In this document: positions 1-5,825 of the stretch, piece by piece | Numbering within the stretch: position 1 is the stretch's first letter | How the letters are laid out: each line of letters opens with the position of its first letter | Assembly (NCBI GenBank): GCA_002390705.1 | Contig: DGQA01000053.1 | Span: 1-14,805, forward strand | Origin: Actinobacteria bacterium UBA4426 | Lineage (GTDB): Bacteria; Actinomycetota; Actinomycetes; S36-B12 | Direction: 5' to 3' | Length of the DNA stretch: 14,805 bases | Notes under the pieces: model-generated | The model's input: the letters and a program-made list of their open reading frames with translations, nothing else | What the model was told of the DNA's origin: nothing | Database searches by the model: none | Made by a program: the position numbers and the translations under genes

Positions 1-1
1 G

Positions 2-844
2 AACCTTGTGGGAAGAGCCTTGCGCCAAAAGAAAACTTCAACCATTGGCTTAATTGTCCCTGACTTGGAGAACCCGTTCTTCTCCGCGTTGACCCAAGAA
101 GTAAGCCGCCGATTTTCCAAATCTGGCACGGATGTCCTCGTGATCAGTGCTGATAACAATCTGGAATTAGAATTCCGCGCAGTGCGCTCGTTTCTCGGAC
201 GGCAAGTGGACGGCCTTGTCATGATTCCGTGCGATGAGATTGAAAGCGGAGAGTCCGTCCAGTTGGCGAGTTCCAGCGTATCAACGTTACAGCTTGACCG
301 GTTCGTAGATGGTATTGACTTATCTTTTGTAGGTTGCGATAACACCGCGGGAATGAATCTAGTTATTAATCATATAAATGAATTTGTGGATGAAAATAGT
401 CATCCAGTGATCATTATTGGGGGCGGAGGCTCAACATCGTCTGGTCGTGAGCGATTGCAGGAACTAATTTTTCACCGTCCAAGGAGCCTCGTCCTTGATG
501 GCAATTTTAGTTTTGCTTGGGGAAGGCAGGCGACCGCAGAGATCTTGTCTAAGGACATTCGGAGCGGCACGATTGTGACAACTGCGGACGTGATAGCGCT
601 TGGTGTTATGTCTGCGTTAATCACGAATGGACATTCGGTGCCAATGGATTTTCGGGTCATCGGGTTCGATGACGTGGGCGTGGCTTATCTTGCTAATCCC
701 ACACTCACGACTATTAGTCAGCCATTGACAGACATGGCTGATTCAATTTTCTCTTTTATGAACACTGTGCCACAGAGTTCACGGATCCAAGCAAGGAAAA
801 TTCTTGGTCCCAAATTAGTGGTGCGCGAATCCAGCCCCGCCTGA
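2..844 (+). CDS. LacI-family transcriptional regulator, 5' truncated by window edge
   Basis: The frame is open from base 2, so the gene begins left of the window and its N-terminal helix-turn-helix is not visible. The first visible residues (GRALRQKKTSTIGLIVPD) match the linker/hinge that follows the LacI DNA-binding domain and leads into the periplasmic-binding-protein-like core (LIVPDLENPFFSAL). Later landmarks of the family are the DGLVMIP strand, the GCDNTAG segment, TTADVIALGVMSAL and RVIGFDDVGVAYLANPTLTTISQP near the C-terminus. Such proteins bind an operator as dimers and respond to a small ligand, often a sugar or nucleoside, but the ligand cannot be read here. The GTG at 8 is inside the gene and is not the real start. 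It ends at a TGA (842-844), followed by more than 1 kb without a clear gene, so its targets are probably upstream, outside the window. Confidence 0.9.
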   Translation, partial: NLVGRALRQKKTSTIGLIVPDLENPFFSALTQEVSRRFSKSGTDVLVISADNNLELEFRAVRSFLGRQVDGLVMIPCDEIESGESVQLASSSVSTLQLDRFVDGIDLSFVGCDNTAGMNLVINHINEFVDENSHPVIIIGGGGSTSSGRERLQELIFHRPRSLVLDGNFSFAWGRQATAEILSKDIRSGTIVTTADVIALGVMSALITNGHSVPMDFRVIGFDDVGVAYLANPTLTTISQPLTDMADSIFSFMNTVPQSSRIQARKILGPKLVVRESSPA

Positions 845-900
845 TTCAATAGATGGTATCAGCGGAAAGCAGTGGTCCTGTGTGCTGTTGTGTCTGTTTG

Positions 901-916
901 TCGCTTGGCCAAGCGA
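901..916. promoter_or_regulatory. Perfect 16-base palindrome, possible operator
   Basis: TCGCTTGGCCAAGCGA is a gapless, perfectly symmetric sequence 56 bases after the LacI-type gene stop. There is no T-run after it, so it is not a simple intrinsic terminator. Its centre is GGCC rather than the central CG usual in LacI-family operators, so binding by the neighbouring regulator is only a guess. Confidence 0.35.
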
Positions 917-990
917 ACTCGCACATCGAAGCTCCATAATTAAAATTTCCTGGACGACTTGAATGTGCCGTGTGTGGTTCCCGTATGTAT

Positions 991-1010
991 TACTACTACT
1001 AGTAGTCGTA
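991..1010. repeat. Near-perfect 20-base palindrome
   Basis: TACTACTACTAGTAGTCGTA is symmetric except for one pair (994/1007); the core ACTACTAGTAGT (995-1006) is perfect. It also contains a short ACT triplet repeat, so slippage could have produced it. It lies in the gene-poor stretch with no T-run beside it. Confidence 0.3.
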
Positions 1011-1237
1011 TAAGCATCCGTGACTGACGTAGTGCGCTTTCAAGTCGAATCCTTGACGCGCAAGGTTCTCGCGGATGCGGCTTTCGTCCAGATTAGGGGG
1101 GAGCCCGTCCATTCGAAAATATGAAACAGTAGAGCTGCGGTCTGTATTTCATTTAGCGCACCGTATTCGTAATACCGAGGATGCAGCGCTGCTGATGAAT
1201 CGCGCTCTGGTTCGAATTCTCGCCGAACATTCATGTG

Positions 1238-1557
1238 CTAGGTTGATAGAAAGATCACCATTGCTGAGTCTTCAACGGTCAGCGCGAGGTCTGGGCAGGA
1301 TCCACCTTCGAGCAGGGAAGCGGCTTGGGAAGTGTCCGTGTCTGCACTCATCCATTTCACAAGATGGGAGATCAAGTGAGCGGTTTGTTCCTGGGTCAAC
1401 AGCCAAATTCCTGGAATTGAGGGCGATCTGATTGCATTGAGTCGCTCTTTGGTTCGACTCTTTGTCGGAGTCTCACGTGTTGACCGGAAACCATTATTGA
1501 CATTCCCGAATTTCCGATGGGTGTCATCAGGTGCATTCGGTATCTGCCGTTCGGCAT
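1238..1557 (-). pseudogene. Possible decayed small gene behind a good ribosome binding site
   Basis: On the minus strand, an ATG at 1557 follows GAAAGGAG (1562-1569) at a four-base gap, which is one of the better Shine-Dalgarno sites in the window. The frame from that ATG (MPNGRYRMHLMTP...) stops after 53 residues, with TGA at 1396-1398. A second minus-strand frame, shifted by one base, is open from about 1585 to a TAG at 1238-1240, about 115 codons, but has no good start codon. It reads like protein in its second half (LLTQEQTAHLISHLVKWM, then DTSQAASLLEGGSCPDLALT). One frameshift could join the two readings. I do not recognise the family. It could instead be a real 53-residue peptide gene, or chance. 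Confidence 0.25.
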
Positions 1558-1612
1558 GGTGCTCCTTTCGTAAGTATCCATCCGGTGTTCAATAACTAAC
1601 CCCACTCAAAGC

Positions 1613-1662
1613 ACCCCTACGGGGTACTAAAAGACGAGCTCGCGCACGCCTACGCGGGTGAG
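1613..1662. other. Pair of hairpins between terminator and minus-strand start
   Basis: ACCCC (1613-1617) pairs with GGGGT (1621-1625) around a TAC loop. CTCGC (1639-1643) pairs with GTGAG (1658-1662, one G-T pair), enclosing an inner CGC/GCG stem (1647-1649 with 1654-1656). On the minus strand these would lie in the leader between the terminator at 1672-1708 and the ATG at 1557. I could not match them to a known riboswitch class. Confidence 0.3.
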
Positions 1663-1671
1663 GCACCGATC

Positions 1672-1708
1672 AAAAAACCCCTCGGGAGAAGTGGCTAACT
1701 ACCCCGAG
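1672..1708 (-). terminator. Rho-independent terminator or attenuator, minus strand
   Basis: Reading the minus strand, CTCGGG (1708-1703) pairs with CCCGAG (1686-1681). An inner three-pair stem (1700-1698 with 1692-1690) closes a five-base loop, and GGG plus six Ts (1677-1672) follow. This is a standard intrinsic terminator shape. No gene on the minus strand ends just upstream of it. It could end read-through from the DUF4190 gene (antisense to DUF2752), or act as an attenuator ahead of the minus-strand reading that starts at 1557. Confidence 0.6.
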
Positions 1709-1967
1709 ACATTGACGGGGGAGACTCAGAAAAATACCAGTTCAGGTAAACACCGGGGAATTGCTGCGAGGGAAGGTTTTGGTGTGCTCAACTTTAGGTG
1801 ATCGATAGGAAAGGGGTTGTCATAACAAGTCTCTTTGATGCGCAAATTGAACTTCAGGATCCGGGTACCGTCTGGAGGAATTCGCTCTCGACTTGAGTGC
1901 ACTTGGCAGAATCTGCCTGCGGGTGTGACGTGCTAACCGAGATTTCACGAGGCGTGACGCGTAGTAT

Positions 1968-2396
1968 GTGGGTGTGGCGCCCGTGAGAGTGCTGGACCCT
2001 CAGCGAAAAAAAGGTACGCGAGTTGTCACGCGGCTGCGGATGTCTATCGCCCTCGGCGCCATCCTGGCGCTTGTGTTCGGCTACTTGGCTCGATACCACG
2101 AGGACATCCTTCTCGGACATTCTCTTTGTCCGGTGCTTGCAATCACGGGCTATCGGTGCCCTTTCTGCGGAGGTAGTCAGAGCGCTGTCTCGCTCGTTCA
2201 GGGAGACTGGGTCACCGCGGCTAAGGCGAATTTGCTGATCGCTGCAGGACCTGTCTTCTTGGTTTTGGGCCTGATGCTCACACGTATTTGGGATTCGATG
2301 CCTGCCCAGAGACGGCGAGTTGAAATCACTGCCATAGCCAGCCTGCCGATAGTTATTACCGTGTGGTCGCTCTTGCGGAACTTCCACGGCGTGTGA
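1968..2396 (+). CDS. DUF2752 family small membrane protein
   Basis: The 142-residue product carries the DUF2752 signature: CP (54-55), then TGYRCPFCGGSQS (60-72) with cysteines 54, 64 and 67, followed by LVQGDWVTAAKAN (76-88). Three hydrophobic segments are seen at about 25-41, 89-107 and 118-137, so it should be an inner-membrane protein with the cysteine motif next to the membrane. The family has no established biochemical role; the cysteines could bind metal. The start is uncertain: GTG at 1968 gives the longest form, GTG at 1983 or ATG at 2041 are alternatives, and none has a clear Shine-Dalgarno site. The 3' end faces the DUF4190 gene with only seven bases between the stop codons, so there is no room for a terminator and the two messages probably overlap. 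Confidence 0.75.
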   Translation: MGVAPVRVLDPQRKKGTRVVTRLRMSIALGAILALVFGYLARYHEDILLGHSLCPVLAITGYRCPFCGGSQSAVSLVQGDWVTAAKANLLIAAGPVFLVLGLMLTRIWDSMPAQRRRVEITAIASLPIVITVWSLLRNFHGV

Positions 2397-2403
2397 AGAA
2401 GAT

Positions 2404-2703
2404 CTATGAAGTAGCCGCCGCGATAATGGCGACGAGGACGATGACAACTATTGCCGCCGTAGCTATGCCCACTGCCACCCACGCGCAGACGACACCTGCC
2501 TTGACAAAGCCAGCGCCCCCCAGTTGGCCTCCGGCTGCGGCAATTTCCCGCTTGGCTGCGGGTGCCATCGCCAGGGCAACAATCGAAGGGATTATGCCAA
2601 TACCATAGCCGCACACCAGAACAAGTCCAACAATTCCAAGCACCAATACTGCAATAGACATTCCACTGTTTCGTGGTGGAATTTGAACGTTTTCAGATGA
2701 CAT
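2404..2703 (-). CDS. DUF4190-type small membrane protein
   Basis: The 99-residue protein starts at an ATG (2703) that follows AAAGGGGAG (2708-2716) at a four-base gap; this site rules out longer versions of the frame. It has a short polar N-terminus (MSSENVQIPPRNSG), a first hydrophobic region (about 15-48), a loop containing KREIAAAGGQLGGAG (51-65), and a second hydrophobic segment (about 67-95). The pattern of two membrane segments around a short charged loop after a polar tail fits DUF4190/TM2-like proteins, whose function is unknown. In actinomycetes, small proteins of this sort (DUF4190, CD225/dispanin-like) are often beside DUF2752 genes, as here, which supports both calls. The gene is convergent with DUF2752 rather than in the same operon. 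Confidence 0.7.
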   Translation of the reverse strand: MSSENVQIPPRNSGMSIAVLVLGIVGLVLVCGYGIGIIPSIVALAMAPAAKREIAAAGGQLGGAGFVKAGVVCAWVAVGIATAAIVVIVLVAIIAAATS

Positions 2704-2921
2704 GAAACTCCCCTTTACTCGGTGTCCTCCCAACGAGTGGAAGCATATCCAAGTATGGGACCCAATTGCGAAGTTGCGGACAATTAGTTGGCGTTGGTAG
2801 CAAAGATGTAGGTTCTCAGGTGAGGACGAAGAGGATCCCGGTATCGCTCCCCTGCAACCAAGTGGGGCATGTTCACTCTGTTTTGATCGCAAGATGACCG
2901 GGTAAGAGTCGTTTACACGCG

Positions 2922-3878
2922 CTAGTGGCGAACCCGGATCTCACCAACGAATTCCTCGGGTTCATCATCAAGCATCTCCGCAGGGAAACCAGGAGTGATG
3001 ACTTCGATGTTGTAGTCATCCTCGGAGCGCTTGATGATGTTGGGGGACCACTCACGTGGGCCGTAGCGCTCGATGCCGTCGTCGAAGATCTCCGCCACAA
3101 GATTGCCCAACTCCAACTCCATGCCGGCTTCCTTGGCCATCGCGATGAACAGACCGACATCCTTTTTCACCAAGTCCATCGCGAAATTGATGTCGCGTGA
3201 GCCGTTCAAGATCACTTGGCCTTCGGTCTCATGGACGAATGAATTACCTGAGGATGCCGCGATCGCCTCGTAGGCGATCCCCAAGTCAAGGCCAACTTTC
3301 GCGCAGGCCGCAAGCGCTTCAGTAACCGCAATCAAGTTGGCCGAAGCCAAGAAATTAGTCATGACTTTCAGCTGCGAAGCGCTCCCGAGTTCCCCGGTAT
3401 GCAGGACTCGGCGACCCATGACACCGAACAAGGGAAGCATTCATTCAAAAATCGCCCGTTCGCACCCCGCGAAGATCAAAATGTTGCCCGTCGCGGCGCG
3501 GTGGCAGCCCCCCGAGACTGGAGCGTCGGCGGCGTGGGTACCCAATTCGGCAACCTGCGCACCTAATCGCACCACCTCTTGGGCATCGTTAGTACTCATC
3601 TCCACCCAAATGCTGTCTGGTGCAAGACCGGCCAGTACGCCACCTGTGGACTCCATCACTTCGGACACGATGGCCGGTGAAGGCAGACAGGTGATCACGA
3701 CCCCGCAATTACGCGCCAAATCAGCGGGGGACTGCGCAGCTATCGCACCTGGAGCCACCAGCGGCGCCATCGCGGTCAGATCCTGATCCAGGACCATCGT
3801 GGGTGCGCCACTACGCACCAATGTACCCGCCAGTTTGGAACCCCCGTTGCCCAATCCAATGAACCCAACGACAGACAT
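2922..3878 (-). pseudogene. 3-hydroxyisobutyrate dehydrogenase family (NAD-dependent beta-hydroxyacid dehydrogenase), split by an in-frame TGA
   Basis: This family oxidises beta-hydroxyacids with NAD(P). The ATG at 3878 follows AGGAGG (3883-3888). The first 145 residues form the Rossmann part: GLGNGG at 8-13 (nucleotide-binding loop), Asp31 after the second strand (suggesting NAD rather than NADP), and the substrate-loop motif DAPVSGG (118-124). A TGA (3441-3443) then interrupts the frame at codon 146. The same frame resumes at once with an ATG and 172 more residues, including GSASQLKVMTNF, whose lysine falls at codon 171, the family's catalytic position. Relatives usually read FE(R/K)-x-x-PLF/L here, so the TGA most simply replaces a CGA arginine codon. 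Without the stop, the protein would be 318 residues, close to normal. It lies 117 bases downstream of the isomerase-family gene on the same strand. Alternatives are a sequencing error, or two polypeptides made by stop-start reinitiation. Confidence 0.8.
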
Positions 3879-3995
3879 TTAGCCTCCTATTGCGCGCATG
3901 CTCGAATTCAATGCGGTTTTGAAGTTGTGGCATCGGCGATGCCTAGTGAGCCGTCTTCAATTCACATGAACCATGGAGTCAATTGCCGACCAATT

Positions 3996-4598
3996 TTACC
4001 GAACGCACCCATCCCACTTCCACCCTTTGCGTTGGGGCGAATTCCCCAACTCAATTCTTCCCGCGCACCAGAGCAGAAGGCTCCCAGAATCTGATTCTGG
4101 GACTGAAGGAAATTTAACGGTATCCCGAAACAGCCGTTCAATCGCGAAGTCGGCCAGTTCCTTTGGTGGAACGAAATCTACGCCGAATCCTTTTGCCAAG
4201 TCGAACGTGTGCACAGTAACTTCCACGACGCCCATGGCGGCAAAACCAACTGGATCGGAGATACCATATGAATGCCAGGCGCGATCATTTAAAGATGACA
4301 TTTTTACAACTCTTTGCAGGACCCGTCCGGCCGTGGCAATCATCGACAAAAAATCTGCCGGAGTCGCACCTTCCTTCTTCTCGAACAAAATTGGCTGGTA
4401 CGTTTCCATATTTTTCCCGACTACTTGATATGAATACTCGAGACATGCACGCATGGTGTGCATCGCGGTTTGAGCTTGCGTCCAGTCAAGACTCGGCGTT
4501 GGTAGATTCCAATCCAGTTCTGAGCTGGGACTCAGAACTCTCACAAGTTCGTCTACCGCACTAATTACGTGGTTACCAGAAGTTTCTAATGAATTCAT
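3996..4598 (-). CDS. DinB/maleylpyruvate isomerase family protein (probable mycothiol-dependent enzyme)
   Basis: The 200-residue protein has the N-terminal pattern of the actinobacterial TIGR03083/MDMPI family: L-PTPSLDW-T-Q (32-41) followed by His47. Later it has VVEVTVHTFDLAKGFG (124-139). His47, Glu126 and His130 match the family's divalent-metal triad. Members fold as a DinB four-helix bundle; characterised ones use mycothiol for isomerisation or thiol transfer. The substrate is not known here. The ATG at 4598 has no Shine-Dalgarno site, but TATAAA (4612-4607 on this strand) ends eight bases before it, which fits a leaderless message. The gene is divergent from the Old Yellow Enzyme gene and probably shares its operator. 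The dehydrogenase remnant lies downstream, so the two were probably one transcription unit. The gene carries unusually strong internal inverted repeats. Confidence 0.75.
   Translation of the reverse strand: MNSLETSGNHVISAVDELVRVLSPSSELDWNLPTPSLDWTQAQTAMHTMRACLEYSYQVVGKNMETYQPILFEKKEGATPADFLSMIATAGRVLQRVVKMSSLNDRAWHSYGISDPVGFAAMGVVEVTVHTFDLAKGFGVDFVPPKELADFAIERLFRDTVKFPSVPESDSGSLLLWCAGRIELGNSPQRKGWKWDGCVR
4031..4050. repeat. Inverted repeat inside the DinB/MDMPI-type gene (3' part)
   Basis: GTTGGGG (4031-4037) and CCCCAAC (4044-4050) are perfect complements around a six-base spacer, close to the 3' end of the coding sequence. It could form a mRNA hairpin; no T-run follows. Confidence 0.4.
4082..4102. 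repeat. 21-base palindrome inside the DinB/MDMPI-type gene
   Basis: TCCCAGAATC (4082-4091) and GATTCTGGGA (4093-4102) are perfect inverted copies around a single T. The site lies in the last fifth of the gene. Confidence 0.45.
4516..4539. repeat. Inverted repeat inside the DinB/MDMPI-type gene (5' part)
   Basis: AGTTCTGAG (4516-4524) and CTCAGAACT (4531-4539) are perfect nine-base inverted copies around a six-base spacer. They lie about 60 bases after the start codon of the minus-strand gene, where a mRNA hairpin could slow early translation or a protein could block transcription. Confidence 0.4.
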
Positions 4599-4600
4599 CT

Positions 4601-4620
4601 GCGTACTTTATACAGTACGC
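4601..4620. promoter_or_regulatory. Shared operator overlapping two divergent -10 boxes
   Basis: GCGTACT (4601-4607) and AGTACGC (4614-4620) are perfect inverted copies around ttatac. The site fills most of the 29 bases between the minus-strand ATG (4598) and the plus-strand ATG (4628). It contains TATAAA on the minus strand (4612-4607) and TATACA on the plus strand (4609-4614), each at the right distance to start transcription at or a few bases before the start codon. A bound dimeric repressor would shut both genes. The regulator is not identifiable; no neighbouring gene encodes an obvious one. Confidence 0.65.
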
Positions 4621-4627
4621 TTTCAGA

Positions 4628-5695
4628 ATGTCTACGTTATTTTCTCCATTAAAAATCCGGGATCTTGAAATACCAAACAGGATTTGGCTCTCGCCAATGT
4701 GCCAATATTCAGCGATCGATGGAGTGCCGAACGATTGGCATTTTATGCATCTTGGTCAGTTCGCAGCCGGAAAAGTAGGTTTGATCATGACGGAGGCGTC
4801 TGGAATCGCTCCGGACGCACGTTCCACCCCTTTAGATGCTGGAATCTGGAATGAGGAACAAGAGTTTGCGTGGAAGAAAATCGTCAATTTTGTACACGAG
4901 CAAGGCTCAAAAATTGGTATCCAACTGTGGCATGCTGGACAAAAAGGGTCAACGACTACCCCATGGCAGGGACAAGGGCATGTGTCTGAAGCACAGGGCG
5001 GTTGGAGGGCGGTCGCGCCTTCGGCAATCGCATTCGGAGACTTACCTGCGCCGCGAGAGATATCTCGCGAAGAAATAAAAGCCACGATCGAGGACTACCG
5101 TGGATCTGCGAAAAGAGCTTTAAGAGCTGGCTTTGATGTCCTTGAAATTCATGGGGCACACGGCTATCTGATTCACTCCTTTTTGTCGCCCATTTCGAAT
5201 AAGCGCCAGGACGAATATGGTGGGAACTTCGACAATCGAATTCGCTTTGTAGTCGAAGTTGTACAGGCGGTGCGTGAAGTGTGGCCTGATTCTCACCCAC
5301 TGTTCCTGCGGACTTCATCGCACGATTGGGTTGAAGGCGGTTGGACCGGAGAGGAAAATGCAGAACTGGCGGAGATACTTTTTCACAAGGGTGTCGACCT
5401 AATCGATTGTTCTTCAGGGGGAATAAAAAGTGATGTCTCATATCCGGTAGGCCCCGGGTATCAAGTGCAGTTTTCAGAGATAGTGAAAAAGAGAAGCAAG
5501 GTGCTTACCTGCGCTGTGGGAGTCATTACCGAGCCACTTCAAGCTGAAACAATCATAGATTTACAACAGGCCGATGCGGTCATGCTCGGTCGTGAATTCT
5601 TGCGAGACCCACATTGGGTGTTCCGAGCAGCGAAAGAGTTAAACACGGACATCGAGTGGCCCAATCAATACAAACAAGGCAAGCGAAAACCGTGA
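4628..5695 (+). CDS. NADH:flavin oxidoreductase, Old Yellow Enzyme family (YqjM class)
   Basis: This is an FMN-dependent ene-reductase that uses NAD(P)H to reduce C=C bonds of unsaturated carbonyl compounds. The 355-residue protein is a complete TIM barrel: LFSPLKIRDLEIPNRIWLSP at the start, then MCQYS with Cys25 and Tyr27 (the redox-tuning cysteine and tyrosine of the YqjM class). HGAHGYL follows with His175 and His178 as the substrate-anchoring pair, then SFLSPISNKRQDEYGG, Arg228 and the FMN-phosphate region ending in GREFLRDP (321-328). HxxH rather than HxxN at the active site is also typical of YqjM relatives. The ATG at 4628 is preferred: the family begins just there, and the upstream ATG at 4589 would add 13 unmatched residues and place the start inside the neighbouring gene. 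There is no Shine-Dalgarno site; a near-leaderless start from TATACA (4609-4614) is likely. The physiological substrate is unknown. Confidence 0.93.
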   Translation: MSTLFSPLKIRDLEIPNRIWLSPMCQYSAIDGVPNDWHFMHLGQFAAGKVGLIMTEASGIAPDARSTPLDAGIWNEEQEFAWKKIVNFVHEQGSKIGIQLWHAGQKGSTTTPWQGQGHVSEAQGGWRAVAPSAIAFGDLPAPREISREEIKATIEDYRGSAKRALRAGFDVLEIHGAHGYLIHSFLSPISNKRQDEYGGNFDNRIRFVVEVVQAVREVWPDSHPLFLRTSSHDWVEGGWTGEENAELAEILFHKGVDLIDCSSGGIKSDVSYPVGPGYQVQFSEIVKKRSKVLTCAVGVITEPLQAETIIDLQQADAVMLGREFLRDPHWVFRAAKELNTDIEWPNQYKQGKRKP

Positions 5696-5711
5696 AATCG
5701 ACTCAATTGTG

Positions 5712-5789
5712 CGCATGACGAATTTGTAGATTGGGTTATGCAGTTGCTCTTGATTAATTTTTTTTCTCCCTTACCATTAAGAATCATTA
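5712..5789 (+). promoter_or_regulatory. Upstream region of the peptidase gene, with two motifs shared with the binding-protein promoter region
   Basis: The 130-base gap before the DUF885 gene contains CGCATGACGAA (5712-5722) and AAGAATCATTA (5779-5789). Both occur, in the opposite order, at 9127-9137 and 9105-9115, ahead of the binding-protein gene. The gap also has a run of eight Ts (5758-5765) without a convincing stem before it, and two copies of TATGCAG (5737-5743 and 5798-5804). No clear -35/-10 pair was found. Confidence 0.45.
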
Positions 5790-5825
5790 ATCTGCGCTAT
5801 GCAGCTAATTCATGATTGGAAATAG

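Larger units (their letters stand above)
845..1967. other. Long stretch without a confident gene
   Basis: About 1.1 kb lies between the LacI-type gene and the DUF2752 gene. Open frames occur on both strands but none has a recognisable domain. The stretch holds a perfect 16-base palindrome (901-916), a near-perfect 20-base palindrome (991-1010), a possible decayed minus-strand gene (about 1238-1557), a group of hairpins (1613-1662) and a minus-strand intrinsic terminator (1672-1708). Between 1709 and 1967 I see nothing beyond ordinary sequence; the promoter of the DUF2752 gene should lie there, but no clear -35/-10 pair was found. Confidence 0.6.

Noticed and set aside
1075..1431. 118-codon open frame on the plus strand in the gene-poor stretch
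   Set aside because: No ribosome site, no recognisable domain, arginine/serine-rich composition typical of a chance frame, and antisense to more protein-like readings.
1854..2447. 197-codon minus-strand open frame over DUF2752
   Set aside because: It is antisense to a gene with a clear cysteine signature, and its own product is low-complexity, rich in Ser, Arg and His, with no domain.
2704..2892. Longer version of the DUF4190 gene
   Set aside because: The strong Shine-Dalgarno site at 2708-2716 fixes the start at 2703, and the extra residues show no family pattern.
3441..3443. TGA as selenocysteine or other recoding in the dehydrogenase
   Set aside because: The position is normally Arg or Lys, not an active-site residue, no selenocysteine element is apparent, and TGA ends several other genes here.
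3337..3786. 149-codon plus-strand open frame over the dehydrogenase remnant
   Set aside because: A shadow of the minus-strand gene, with no ribosome site or family pattern.
3929..3943. Small hairpin GGCATC-ggc-GATGCC between the isomerase-family gene and the dehydrogenase
   Set aside because: A six-pair stem without a T-run on either strand is too weak to call as a terminator.
3973..4428. 151-codon plus-strand open frame over the DinB/MDMPI-type gene
   Set aside because: Antisense to a gene whose metal-binding triad is intact; no ribosome site.
4589..4627. Upstream ATG for the Old Yellow Enzyme gene
   Set aside because: It would add 13 residues not found in the family and translate through the operator and the neighbouring start codon.
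5758..5765. Run of eight Ts after the Old Yellow Enzyme gene as a terminator
   Set aside because: No convincing GC-rich stem precedes it.
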